From Prochilodus magdalenae (taxonomy: Eukaryota > Chordata > Actinopteri > Characiformes > Prochilodontidae), in the NCBI GenBank assembly GCA_024036415.1, contig JAMWET010005050.1, positions 1-64,000 of the forward strand: 64,000 bases of DNA, written 5' to 3'. This document shows, one piece after another, positions 10,926-23,325 of this stretch (within the stretch, counting starts at the first letter, position 1; every line of letters begins with the position of its first letter). The notes beneath the pieces were generated by a model, which made no database searches, had not been told where the DNA came from, and worked only from the letters and a program-made list of their open reading frames with translations. The translations under genes and the position numbers were made by a program.

Positions 10926-10955
10926 CCAGCCTGTGTCCTGCTGAGAGCCCTGCAT
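10918..10955 (+). other. non-coding exon 1 of copy 3
   Basis: Matches the copy 2 and copy 4 first exons and ends with the same donor GTAAGT at 10956. The intronic sequence and TTCATTTCAG acceptor (to about 11035) also match. Homology then ends near 11050, where foreign sequence begins. Confidence 0.5.
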
Positions 10956-11049
10956 GTAAGTAGCACTATTTCACTCCCACTAAAATACATTCCATTACAG
11001 GTACAGACACTTCAACACAGCTGTGCTTCATTTCAGCTCCTGTCTTTTA

Positions 11050-13065
11050 CTGCTTCAGCACTTCAGGACGAACGGAGCCACAGAAATAGAACACCATTAA
11101 TAATTTCTCATTACACAGACTTCCATTAACAGGTCCAGTTCCACACTGAGACGCAGTTCTTTAGAACGTCTTTAGATCTTTCATGGTTTTGTGATGTAAC
11201 TTTTTTTATCAGGGTTCTAGCATGTAGTGTGTTGTATTTGTTAGGATTTCTCTTCTTCATCTTCTTCCTCTTATTCCTTTTCTCGGTTGAAATGCATCGT
11301 GGAGCAAATGAATGTAGAGTAGTGGTGAAATGACTGTCACAAAAAATGGCACCGGCTGGCCAAAGGGGGGCGCCATAGCAAACCAAAATACTTTTTGGCC
11401 TATAGCTCCGAAACCAAAATTTTCCTTGGATCAAAATAAATTACTATGTAATTTGGACCATTAAGCTCCACCTACTTACATCGTTTTCTAATTTGCATAA
11501 TATGCAAAACCAACCTTAGGGTTTAAGCACAAAAATTCTGAAAAAAATCTCAAAAAATCCTCCAGACCCTGAACCTCAATAATTATCAAAAACATATTGA
11601 CCTTTGTAAACAATATGGCTGACATATGCAAATTAACCCTTCTGAAAAAATACATAATTAATAAAAAAAATCTATAACTCAAGAACTGTTCTTTCAAAAA
11701 ATTGAAATGAAACTTGTGAATTTGGTTCAGAACTAGGGGGCGCTATAAAGTTTGTATGTACTGTATATACGTATGGTTCTCTACACCATACGTACGACTG
11801 AGCTGAAATTTTACAGCCTTCATCTTTGAGACAAACTACAGGTGACTGTCTAAGGACAACTTGAAACACCAACATTTATGGACGCCATTAGCCAATCAGC
11901 TTTCAGTAGGCATTTGACAGGCTTAACATGAACCAATCATCATGAAACTTGAATGGTGTGTCTTTAGAGGCACTTCCTAACAACCAGTGAAGTTTCATAC
12001 AATTTAACCACTTTTGGGCGCTATTAATAAAGTGTTCATTAAACATGCTCACACATATTTCTACTTGTGTTCAAAACATTTGTTTAGCGTCATGTAGTGC
12101 AGAACTCTGAACTATTTTGCAAATACAAGTGAATAACAAAAATTGTGATATCTTAAACTACGAACTGCATGTTTCAAACTAGTCTCTGAATTTTCAAAAT
12201 CGGTCTATAATGACTCTGTGGAGTCTCTTGGTAAATAATTATCAAAAAAACGTTGACTTTTTTTACTTAGCACGGCTGCTATACATCAATCAAACACTTC
12301 TGCCTTGGCATTCATAGCTCATATTGCCATAACTCCTCAGCCTTTACTCAGATCAACCCAATATTTCACAGGCATGTAGGAACTAAGGCTCTGATGAGGT
12401 GTATTTTGGTGCAGATTGATCTTTAGGGATGCTGCAGCATTTACAAACGCTTTAAATCATTCAAAAGCTTATTACTATGTTATTACACACTTTATAGATG
12501 AACCTCTGGTGTCATTTGCTCTCAGTCCTGGACAATTTTGTAAATACTTGTCTTTTCAGAAAATGCACGACTCCTTTGCTATTTGTATCTATTGATTTCA
12601 ACACTACAGCTTAGAAAACAGTCAAAGGTCAATCTTAATAAAGCTTGGTACATATCTTTATCTAAGGCCCCTGATCAATAATCCAAACACGTCAATCCTT
12701 TCTGACATCTAACAGTATTAACTTCTCTTCTCTTGTGTGTGCACTGGGTCATACTGAGTTACACTTAGAGAACCAAACAGCCCTGCACACACAGCTGCTT
12801 CAGAACCTGACCTGTGTGTCGTATACCAGCATGTACTTATATAACTGATCTCTAACACTTTACTCCATCCTCTGATCATCTGTACACATGAGCCTCAGTC
12901 TATATAATGTGAAGACTGCTCATTATTTCAGTCTTTGGGAAAGTCCTTTAGATTTGGTCTCTCTGTCTGTAAACAAGGTCCAAACTGCTTTAGGCCTTGT
13001 GAAGCCTCGCTGGTCCAAACAGCCTTACTAGACTTGTACGCGCTAGAACCCGAAGAGAGAACTAT
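11050..13065. mobile_element. unidentified repeat-like insert between promoter and exons of copy 3
   Basis: Sequence absent from the other three serpin copies. About 11330-12730 is AT-rich, with scattered GGGGGCGC(C/T)ATA-type motifs near 11387 and 11736 and GGGCGCTATTAATA near 12016, typical in style of old dispersed repeats in fish. I find no transposase frame or clear terminal repeats, so the family is unknown. A short piece near 13160-13190 resembles the 5' UTR part of the other copies (CAGGTGTGTA then TAGAGAGA), so the insert may have split that region. Confidence 0.45.
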
Positions 13066-13098
13066 ATTTATTATTATTTTTTATTATTATTATTATTA
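13066..13098. repeat. ATT microsatellite
   Basis: A run of TTA/ATT trinucleotides with one T-rich interruption. Confidence 0.85.
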
Positions 13099-13539
13099 AA
13101 GCTCAAAGAGGGTTGGAGTTATAGAGAGATGTGCTCATGTGTTAGAGAGAGACGTGTTCAGGTTTAAAGAGAGGTGTGTTCAGGTGTGTATTAGAGAGAA
13201 CTCTGAGTTAGAGACATGTTCAGGTGTCCCCTTAATCCAGCTAGGGCTGCAGTAGCTGTAGGGAAAGCAGAGGGGCCCTGAGGACTGAACCTGGCCTGGC
13301 CCACATTCAACCTCACAGGTCCCCTGATGTTGCCTGTTCAGAGTGAGCTGAGCCCGGGTCATGTGGGCTACCTGGCCACTAGGAACACTTAAATCACTGA
13401 GGAACACCCCCAGACCCAGACCCGGCTAACCCGCCTCCAGACCTGGTACATATACAGTGTCTGTGGTTTACACGGGACTAACGAGAGATGCAGCACCAGT
13501 CCTTTATATCAGCCAGTTAATGAACACATGCAGTCCAAA

Positions 13540-16500
13540 CACTGACCGTCTCAGACTGGTGCTCCATCCTCTGTACTGACCGTCTCAGACTGGTGCTCCG
13601 TCCTCTGTACTGACCGTCTCAGACTGGTGCTCCGTCCTCTGTACTGACCGTCTCAGACTGGTGCTCTGTCCTCTGTACTGACCGTCTCAGACTGGTGCTC
13701 CGTCCTCTGTACTGACCGTCTCAGACTGGTGCTCCGTCCTCTGTACTGACCGTCTCAGACTGGAGCTCCATCCTCTGTACTGACCGTCTCAGACTGGTGC
13801 TCCATCCTCTGTACTGACCGTCTCAGACTGGTGCTCCATCCTCTATACTGACTGTCTCAGACTGGTGCTCCGTCCTCTGCACTGACCGTCTCAGACTGGT
13901 GCTCCTACTCTGTACTGACCGTCTCAGACTGGTGCTCCGTCCTCTGTACTGACCGTCTCAGACTGGAGCTCCACCCTCTGTACTGACCGTCTCAGACTGG
14001 TGCTCCGTCCTCTGCACTGACCGTCTCAGACTGGTGCTCCATCCTCTGTACTGACCGTCTCAGACTGGTGCTCCGTCCTCTGTACTGACCGTCTCAGACT
14101 GGTGCTCCAACCTCTGTACTGACTGTCTCAGACTGGTGCTCCGTCCTCTGTACTGATCGTCTCAGACTGGTGCTCCGTCCTCTGTACTGACCCACTCAGA
14201 CTGGTGCTCCGTCCTCTGTACTGACCGTCTCAGACTGGTGCTCCGTCCTCTGTACTGACCGTCTCAGACTGGTGCTCCGTCCTCTGTACTGACCGTCTCA
14301 GACTGGTGCTCCGTCCTCTGTACTGACCGTCTCAGACTGATTCTCCGTCCTCTCTACTGACTGTCTCAGACAGGTGCTCCGTCCTCTGTACTGACTGTCT
14401 CAGACTGGTGCTCCGTCCTCTGTACTGACTGTCTCAGACTGGTGCTCCGTCCTCTGTACTGAACGTCTCAGACTGGTGCTCCGTCCTCTGTACTGACTGT
14501 CTCAGACTGGTGCTCCGTCCTCTGTACTGAACGTCTCAGACTGGTGCTCCGTCCTCTGTACTGACTGTCTCAGACTGGTGCTCCACCCTCTGTACTGACC
14601 GTCTCAGACTGGTGCTCCGTCCTCTGTACTGACCGTCTCAGACTGGTGCTCCGTCCTCTGTACTGACTGTCTCAGACTGGTGCTCCGTCCTAGGTACTGA
14701 CCGTCTCAGACTGGTGCTCCGTCCTCTGTACTGACCGTCTCAGACTGGTGCTCCGTCCTCTGTACTGACCGTCTCAGACTGGTGCTCCGTCCTCTGTACT
14801 GACTGTCTCAGACTGGTGCTCCGTCCTCTGTACTGAACGTCTCAGACTGGTGCTCCGTCCTCTGTACTGACCGTCTCAGACTGGTGCTCTGTCCTCTGTA
14901 CTGACCGTCTCAGACTGGTGCTCCATCCTCTGTACTGACTCTCTCAGACTGGTGCTCCATCCTCTGTACTGACTGTCTCAGACTGGTGCTCCGTCCTCTG
15001 TACTAAATGTCTCAGACATGTGCTCCATCCTCTGTACTGACTGTCTCAGACTGGTGCTCCATCCTCTGTACTGACCGTCTCAGACTGGTGCTCCATCCTC
15101 TATACTGACTGTCTCAGACTGGTGCTCCGTCCTCTGCACTGACCGTCTCAGACTGGTGCTCCATCCTCTGTACTGACCGTCTCAGACTGGTGCTCCAACC
15201 TCTGTACTGACTGTCTCAGACTGGTGCTCCGTCCTCTGTACTGAACGTCTCAGACTGGTGCTCCGTCCTCTGTACTGAACGTCTCAGACTGGTGCTCCGT
15301 CCTCTGTACTGACCGTCTCAGACTGGTGCTCCGTCCTCTGTACTGACCGTCTCAGACTGGTGCTCCGTCCTCTGTACTGACTGTCTCAGACTGGTGCTCC
15401 GTCCTCTGTACTGACTGTCTCAGACTGGTGCTCCGTCCTCTGTACTGACCGTCTCAGACTGGTGCTCTGTCCTCTGTACTGACCGTCTCAGACTGGTGCT
15501 CCGTCCTCTGTACTGACTGTCTCAGACTGGTGCTCCGTCCTCTGTACTGACTGTCTCAGACTGGTGCTCCGTCCTCTGTACTGACCGTCTCAGACTGGTG
15601 CTCCGTCCTCTGTACTGACTGTCTCAGACTGGTGCTCCGTCCTCTGTACTGACTGTCTCAGACTGGAGCTCCATCCTCTGTACTGACCGTCTCAGAATGG
15701 TGCTCCATCCTCTGTACTGACTCTCTCAGACTGGTGCTCCATCCTCTGTACTGACTGTCTCAGACTGGTACTCCATCCTCTGTACTGAATGTCTCAGACT
15801 GGAGCTCCATCCTCTGTACTGACCGTCTCAGACTGGGGCTCCATCCTCTGTACTGACCGTCTCAGACTGGTGCTCCATCCTCTGTACTGACCGTCTTAGA
15901 CATGTGCTCCATCCTCTGTACTGACTGTCTCAGACTGGTGCTCCATCCTCTGTACTGACCGTCTCAGACTGGAGCTCCATCCTCTGTACTGACCGTCTCA
16001 GACTTGTACTCCATCCTCTGTACTGAATGTCTCAGACTGGAGCTCCATCCTCTGTACTGACCGTCTCAGAATGGTGCTCCATCCTCTGTACTGACTGTCT
16101 CAGACTGGTGCTCCATCCTCTGTACTGACTCTCTCAGACTGGTGCTCCATCCTCTGTACTGACTGTCTCAGACTGGTGCTCCATCCTCTGTACTGACTCT
16201 CTCAGACTGGGGCTCCATCCTCTGTACTGACCGTCTCATATGTGCTCCATCCTCTGTACTGACTGTCTCAGACTTGTACTCCATCCTCTATACTGACTGT
16301 CTCAGACTGGAGCTCCATCCTCTGTACTGACTGTCTCAGACTGGTGCTCCGTCCTCTGTGCTGACTGTCTCAGACTGGTGCTCCGTCCTCTGTACTGACC
16401 GTCTCAGACTTGTACTCCATCCTCTATACTGACTGTCTCAGACTTGTACTCCATCCTCTATACTGACTGTCTCAGACTGGAGCTCCATCCTCTGTACTGA

Positions 16501-16604
16501 CTGTCTCAGACTGGTGCTCCGTCCTCTGTGCTGACTGTCTCAGACTGGTGCTCCACCCTCTGTACTGACCGTCTCAGAACGGTGCTCCGTCCTCTGTACT
16601 GACT
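13540..16604. repeat. 34-bp minisatellite, about 90 copies
   Basis: Tandem 34-bp units contain CTGACCGTCTCAGACTGG and TGCTCCGTCCTCTGT. About 3.06 kb divided by 34 gives roughly 90 units with single-base variants (ACCG/ACTG, CCGT/CCAT). Each unit contains GTCTCAGAC, a 9-base inverted repeat around a central C. It is unrelated to the GAGTC arrays and lies inside the segment separating the copy 3 promoter from its exons. Confidence 0.95.
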
Positions 16605-16612
16605 GTGTGTTA

Positions 16613-16733
<121 letters not shown>

Positions 16734-16907
16734 TGTTACTCTCTGTGCACTGTGAGCTAATGTAACCAATGACGAATTCCTTGTATGTGTGAACATACTT
16801 GGGATATAAAGCTTGATTCTGATTTTCCATTAAAGTAAATTAACAACATAACCCGTAATATTGCTCAGATACTGAACACCAGCGTTCCTCTCGGTCCAGG
16901 AGATAAG

Positions 16908-18665
16908 ATGTGGGGAAAGATCTGCTGGTGGTTCCTGGGTTCCCTCCTACTGATGGTGGTCTGGGCAGCCCCTCAAGGAAACCACGACCATTCTGCCAAA
17001 GGCAAGGATGAACCTGACCCCAGCCACGATGGAGAAGAGGAGCTGTGCCTCAGACTCTCCCCCCACAATGCAGACTTCGCCTTCTCCCTCTACAAGAAGC
17101 TGACCACCCACCCTGAAGCCCAAGGCAAGAACATCTTCTTCTCTCCACTGAGCATCTCCATGGCTCTGTCCATGATGGCCCTGGGAGCCAAAGGTGAAAC
17201 CCACTCCCAGATCTTCAGCACCCTGGGCTACAGTGACCTCACTCCTGATCAGGTCAACGAAGGGTATAAGCACCTCCTCCACGTGCTGGGTCACAGCCAG
17301 GACGCCATGCTGCTGGAGGCAGGAAGTGCGGTAGCAGTCCGAGAAGGCTTTAAGCCTGTAGACAAGTTCCTGAAGGATGCTCAGCACTTCTACCAAGGAG
17401 AGGCCTTCAGTGTGGACTTCTCCAAACCTGAGGTCGCTGAGCAAGAGCTCAACAAGTACATCGCCAAGAAGACCAACGATATGATCCCTGACATGGTGAA
17501 GGGCCTGGACCAGGACACGGTGATGATGCTCATCAACTACATCTATTTCAAAGGTACAGTAGAACCTAAACGCTCCACCAGACGTGGACATGTTCCTCAC
17601 CTCCATCATGTTCTATGCAGTAACACGCTTTGAACTCTCTCCTCTAAGGTAAATGGAAAAACCCATTCGACATAAAGAACACCAGAAAAGCCGACTTCCA
17701 TGTAGACCAGAAGACCACGGTGACTGTGGACATGATGATGGAGACAGACTTCTATGATGTTTACTGGGACTGGGATAATCACACTCAGATCGTCAAGCTT
17801 CCTTACACTGGAAACACGTCCATGATGATCGTTCTACCTGAGAAGGGAAGAATGCAGGAGCTGGAGAGGAACATCAACAACGATCAGCTCAAGTACTGGC
17901 ATGGCAAGTTGAAAGAAAAGTCAGTACCCAGCCTTTTAATATTAGCTAGAACCGTGGTTCCTAAACGTTTAACACTCCCTTCAGACATTTCACCACCTGC
18001 TGTGTCCCCTTTCATCTCGTTTCTAAATTTTAATGTGTCAGTTCTTCTGTTCAGTTGCTGTGAAATTATGGTTTTGTGATAAAGTAAACATCCCCCTGTT
18101 TTTCTACGCAGCAATATAGATCTCTTCCTGCCCAAGTTCTCCATCTCTGCCTCCTCTTCCCTTGGGGACACTCTGGAGGAAATGGGAATAGCCAGTGCGT
18201 TCTCGGACAGTGCAGACTTCTCCGGGATCAGTGAGGAGACCAGAGTGAAGGTTTCCGAGGTAGTAGAATCTACAGATGTTCATAATGGCTCCAACATTTC
18301 ATAAACTGCTTATAGGCATTCCCAGTCTCAGACTCGGTGGAGGTACAGTGCACGTGTGGCATGAACCACAGATCTAGAACCACAGGTCTAGAACCACAGG
18401 TCTAGAACAGATCTAGAGATGAACTACAGATTGAGAGATGAACCTTCACCTTACACGTGTTTGACTTCCCCTGCAGGTCGTCCATCAGGCCGTCCTCAAA
18501 GTGGATGAGAAGGGGACTGAAGCAGCTGCTGCCACCACCGTAAGATGGGTACCTGCTTCAGGCCCGCCTACCGTGAGAGTGGACAGACCCTTCCTGGTCT
18601 TCATTGTGGAGGACAGCACCAAGAGCATCCTCTTCATGGGGAAGATAACCAACCCCACCGCCTAG
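16908..18665 (+). CDS. serpina1: alpha-1-antitrypsin-like serpin, copy 3
   Basis: Exons are 16908-17553, 17649-17919, 18112-18259 and 18477-18665, giving 417 aa with all splice sites intact. It has the same signal peptide, two N-glycosylation sequons, hinge and P1-P1' Ala-Ser as copy 2. Copy-specific changes include Glu-Glu-Glu-Leu-Cys for Ala-Glu-Glu-Leu-Cys, Lys-Thr-Asn-Asp for Lys-Thr-Lys-Asp, Tyr-Asp-Val-Tyr for Tyr-Glu-Phe-Tyr, Leu-Glu-Glu-Met for Leu-Lys-Glu-Met, and Arg for Lys just after the reactive loop. The 5' homology reaches back only to about 16843. The promoter and first exon at 10390-10955 lie beyond a 5.8-kb insert, so either intron 1 is greatly expanded or the gene is cut off from its promoter. 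Confidence 0.92.
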
Positions 18666-18945
18666 TGGCAGCCGACTCCCACCCTCACCAGCAGACCTAG
18701 ATGCGGTGCAGCTGAACACTTTCAGATCAGTCCAAAGCCGTGTTGACTGGATGAAGCTAACAGCAGCTGGGTTAAATGCTTGGAGTCCACATATTAAATG
18801 AGGGGGGTCGCTGGAGAAGAAGCCCCCTGTGTTTAGATCTATGCTTCACCATCATGTAGGTGCTAAACTCATGTACACATATGGTTCAGCTCTACGGTAA
18901 ACGGGCACTGTTCGGTTTCTCCTCCCACTCTCTCCAATATGTGGA

Positions 18946-18951
18946 AATAAA
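18946..18951 (+). promoter_or_regulatory. poly(A) signal of copy 3
   Basis: AATAAA lies in the conserved 3' UTR. Confidence 0.8.
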
Positions 18952-19165
18952 ATCTGCTTCTTCAAGGAACCTGAACATCGTTAGTGTTTTTATCAGACTA
19001 ATAGAATCAGACCCGGTGTGAACAGAAATAACCAGATTGCAGGTGACTCTACATCTTCACCAGGAAATGACATCAGTTAGTCACAACAGCTCAGGTGCTC
19101 AGTCGTTACGCTGGTGCAGCAAAGAACTCACTCAGGCATTGACTGAGTCAAAGAGAGTCTGAGGT

Positions 19166-21867
19166 GTAAATCTGAGATCAGTCAAGTAACACCTCTACTG
19201 CGAGTCTTTACTCTCTGAGGTTTAAGTCGAGTCCAGCCTCTTAGGTAGGTGTCTGAGTCGAGTCTCTGAGGTTGAGTTCAAGAAGAGTCTCTGAAGTGCA
19301 AGTCTGAGATGAGTCACTCGGATGTGCATGAGAGTCTGACTTAAGTCTCTCAGGTGTGAGACTGAGTCGAGTCTCAGGTTGAGTTCAAGTCGAGCCTCTG
19401 AGTTTGAATTCAAGTCAAATCGCTGAGGTTGAATTCATGTTTAGTCTCGGTGATTGAGTTCAAGTTAAATCTCTAAGGTGTAGATCTGACTCAAGTCTTT
19501 AAAGCGCGAGTCTGAGTCGAATCCATGACCTGAGAGTCTAAGTCGAGTCCCTGAAGTGTGAGTCTGAGTCGAGTCCCTGAAGTGTGAGTCTGTGTCGAGT
19601 CCCTGAAGTGTGAGTCTGAGTCAAGTTTTTTTAGACTGAGTTCACGTTGAGTCTCTGAGGTGTGAGTCTGAGTCGAGTCTGAGTCTAGTCTCTGACATGT
19701 GAGTCTGAGTTTAGTCTCTGAGATTGAGTTCAAATAGAGTCTCTGAGTTCTGAGTCGAGTTGCTGAGGTGTGAGTCTGAGTTGAGTCTCTGAAGTGTGAG
19801 TCTGAGTCGAGTCCCTGAAGTCGAGTCTTTGAGGTGAGAGTCAAGTTGAGTCTCTATGGTGACAATCTGAGTCGAGTCACAGGTTGAGTTCAAGTTGAGT
19901 CCCTAAAGTGTGACTCCGAGTCGAGTCCATGAAGTGTGACTCCGAGTCGAGTCCCTGAAGTGTGACTCCGAGTCGAGTCCCTGAAGTGTGACTCCGAGTC
20001 GAGTCCCTGAAGTGTGACTCCGAGTCGAGTCTCTGACATGTGACTCCGAGTCGAGTCTTTGAGGTGAGTCAAGTTGTGTCTCTATGGTGAGTGTCTGAGA
20101 AAAGTCTCTGATGTGTGAGTCCGAGTCGGGTCTCTGAGATTGAGTTCAAACAGTCTCTGAGGTGTGAGTCGAATCCGATGTATGAGTCTGAGTCAAGTCT
20201 CTGAGGTGAGAGTCTGAGTCAAGTCGTTGAGGTGTGAATTTGAGGTGAGTCTCAGGTTGAGTTCAAGTTGAGTCTCTGAGGTGTGAGTCTGAGACTAGTC
20301 TCTGAGATGTGAGTCTGAGACTAGTCTCTGAGATGTGAGTCTGAGACTAGTCTCAGAGGTGTGAGTCTGAGACTAGTCTCAGAGGTGTGAGTCTGAGTCG
20401 AGTCTCTTAGGTGAGAGTCTGAGACTAGTCTCTGATGTGTGAGTCTGAGTCGAGTCTCTGATGTGTGAGTCTGAGTCGAGTCTCTGATGTGAGAGTCTGA
20501 GACTAGTCTCTGATGTGAGAGTCTGGGACTAGTCTCTGATGTGTGAGTCTGAGTCGAGTCTCTTAGGTGAGAGTCTGAGACTAGTCTCTGAGGTGTGAGT
20601 CTGGGTCGAATCTCTGAGGTGTGAGTCTGGGTCGAGTCTCTGAGGTGTGAGTCTGAGTCGAGTCTGAGTCTAGTCTCTGACATGTGAGTCTGAGTTTAGT
20701 CTCTGAGATTGAGTTCAAATAGAGTCTCTGAGTTCTGAGTCGAGTTGCTGAGGTGTGAGTCTGAGTTGAGTCTCTGAAGTGTGAGTCTGAGTCGAGTCCC
20801 TGAAGTCGAGTCTTTGAGGTGAGAGTCAAGTTGAGTCTCTATGGTGACAATCTGAGTCGAGTCACAGGTTGAGTTCAAGTTGAGTCCCTGAAGTGTGACT
20901 CCGAGTCGAGTCCCTGAAGTGTGACTCCGAGTCGAGTCCCTGAAGTGTGACTCCGAGTCGAGTCCCTGAAGTGTGACTCCGAGTCGAGTCTCTGACATGT
21001 GACTCCGAGTCGAGTCTTTGAGGTGAGTCAAGTTGAGTCTCTATGGTGAGTGTCTGAGAAAAGTCTCTGATGTGTGAGTCCGAGTCGGGTCTCTGAGATT
21101 GAGTTCAAACAGTCTCTGAGGTGTGAGTCGAATCCGATGTATGAGTCTGAGTCAAGTCTCTGAGGTGAGAGTCTGAGTCAAGTCGTTGAGGTGTGAATTT
21201 GAGGTGAGTCTCAGGTTGAGTTCAAGTTGAGTCTCTGAGGTGTGAGTCTGAGACTAGTCTCTGAGATGTGAGTCTGAGACTAGTCTCTGAGATGTGAGTC
21301 TGAGACTAGTCTCTGAGATGTGAGTCTGAGTCGAGTCTCTGAGGTGTGAGTCTGGGTCGAATCTCTGAGGTGAGAGTCTGAGACTAGTCTCTGATGTGTG
21401 AGTCTGAGTCGAATCTCTGATGTGTGAGTCTGAGTCGAGTCTCTGATGTGTGAGTCTGGGTCGAGTCTCTGAGGTGAGAGTCTGAGACTAGTCTCTGATG
21501 TGTGAGTCTGAGTCGAGTCTCTGAGGTGAGAGTCTAAGACTAGTCTCTGAGGTGTGAGTCTGAGTCGAGTCTCTGAGGTGTGAGTCTGGGTCGAATCTCT
21601 GAGGTGAGAGTCTGAGACTAGTCTCTGATGTGTGAGTCTGAGTCGAGTCTCTGATGTGTGAGTCTGAGTCGAGTCTCTGATGTGTGAGTCTGGGTCGAGT
21701 CTCTGAGGTGAGAGTCTGAGACTAGTCTCTGATGTGTGAGTCTGAGTCGAGTCTCTGAGGTGAGAGTCTGAGACTAGTCTCTGATGTGTGAGTCTGAGTC
21801 GAGTCTCTGATGTGTGAGTCTGAGTCGAGTCTCTGAGGTGAGAGTCTAAGACTAGTCTCTGATGTGT
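19166..21867. repeat. GAGTC minisatellite, 26-bp units, spacer 3
   Basis: Mostly 26-bp units with GAGTCTGAGTC and GAGTCTCTGATGTGT blocks. Because 26 is not a multiple of three, stop-free frames cycle every 78 bp (26 residues) on the - strand and give apparent proteins up to about 200 aa that are artefacts. A roughly 650-bp segment at about 19656-20340 is duplicated at about 20641-21300, differing by one 26-bp unit. No LINE fossil is present here, unlike spacers 1 and 2. Confidence 0.9.
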
Positions 21868-22450
21868 GAACTTACCACACAGACACACGTCCGGGTGTCC
21901 TTAGACTGCAACTGTTTCAGAAAACAGAAACAGGCAGTGATTATGTTTATTTAAAAGGTCATATTTCAGAAAAGTTGTGTGGTTTAATGAATAATTTGTG
22001 ACAGGAGGGACAGTGGGGCTAAATATTTAATATTTAGTAGAAACAATGTTGTGAATTTATAACAATATGTGAGCGATACATCACTGCTACATGAAAATGT
22101 AAACCTTGTTTTAATTGTGCCTCAAAGGTTCACTCAGTTCAGTCCTATGTTGTTTGAGCCAGAGTCACTTCCAGGGTCACTACAGATAAAAACACCATTC
22201 TAAATACGATTAGAACAACATTTAAATCAATCAGGTTTTTTACCTGCACGTAAAACTACAATGGAGAAGCATTATGAGGTGGTGTTACCTACACCTGTAT
22301 AAGGTCTTCTGGGAATCTGTTATAGAAGGCATGACCACTCACAGTGGCTGCCCGCGGGTGCTTAATGAGGGTGACCGCCGGTGCCTGTCCATGTGAACAG
22401 ATGAGGGACTCGGGAATACAGGAGCAGAAGACTCGCCAGAGTTCCTCTGT
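21868..22450. other. non-repeat block and unique sequence, no gene
   Basis: 21868-21952 repeats the block at 3275-3362 (ACACAGACACAC, TGTCCTTAGACTGCA, GGCAGTGATTATG). The remainder to 22450 is AT-rich and without a recognisable gene. Confidence 0.5.
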
Positions 22451-22850
22451 TAACATCACCACACCGGACACAGCACCTCACCTGGGCCTGTGAGGTTGTT
22501 AACTGGACTCTAGAGGACTGACAAGATGTGGCATGGATCGGTACCAGTAGTTTTGGGCTGATGGTAGGGTTCGTGTGTGTGTCTCAGACCCTGTGAAGTC
22601 ATGAACCCTAGTTGTGAACTGGGCACTGTGCAGGCTGGCGTTGGTTCCACACTGGTGTGGAGTGTGGTGTGCGTTTGCAGCCCTTAATGGACTTCCTGTT
22701 CCCCCACAGTGACGTATAATCCACCATGTCATTGGGCCCAAGTTGTCCAGCACTAGTTTAAGTTCTGCTGAATGGTGTGGCCTGTATGTTGGCCCTACAT
22801 GAGGAATTCCACTATCATGCTGCATTCAAACTTTGATTGTTTACTTTGCC
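22450..22850 (+). mobile_element. Tc1/mariner transposase fossil
   Basis: Degenerate sequence parallels the fossil at 36390-36860: both carry GTGCAGGCTGG, TGGTTCCA(C/T)ACTGGTGTGG and a CATGGACTTC-like stretch (here TAATGGACTTCC), the core of a Tc1/mariner transposase. Many frameshifts and stops leave no coding capacity. Confidence 0.65.
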
Positions 22851-23151
22851 TTGCCACAAGACTTATACAGGTGTGGGCATTACCAAGCTGCTTCCTGAGG
22901 TAACATCCCTTCATGATCAGTTTACACACTGCTACCCCGTGACTCGTGTTGTATATCAGTGTATACTCCGAGGTACAGAGCTGGTGCAGTGAGTTGTTAC
23001 GAACTGATCAATATTAAAATCACCCGGTAATGTCCTCACTCTGTTTAATGAGCAACAGTGATAATAACTTACAACGATCATTCTAAAGAAATAGATTATT
23101 CATGCTGTTAATTACCAGGATATATAAACGTGTGGTGTTGGTGAATTATGG

Positions 23152-23325
23152 TTCAGGATGATGGGCTATAAACCCCTGTGGGGTGTGAGTGATGGGATCC
23201 ATAGATTGGGAGGAGGTGCTACAGTGCAGGGAATGTTTAGTTCCATGTGTGGAAAATGGCTCCAGAGCAGATGTTGACAATTGGCTAAAAGGGGTGACTG
23301 CATGTGGGCGTGGCCAAAGAATAGC
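23152..23325 (-). repeat. about 185-bp dispersed repeat, copy A
   Basis: Reverse complement of the sequences at 32516-32660 and 56102-56290, sharing AACATCTGCTCTGGAGCCAT and CACTCACACCCC. The family is not identified. A piece of the serpin 3' flank (GCAAAGAACTCACTCA) follows at 23324. Confidence 0.6.

Noticed and set aside
13540..16604. Could the regular 34-bp array be a CRISPR?
   Set aside because: There are no unique spacers between repeats, the units are head-to-tail, and the context is vertebrate.
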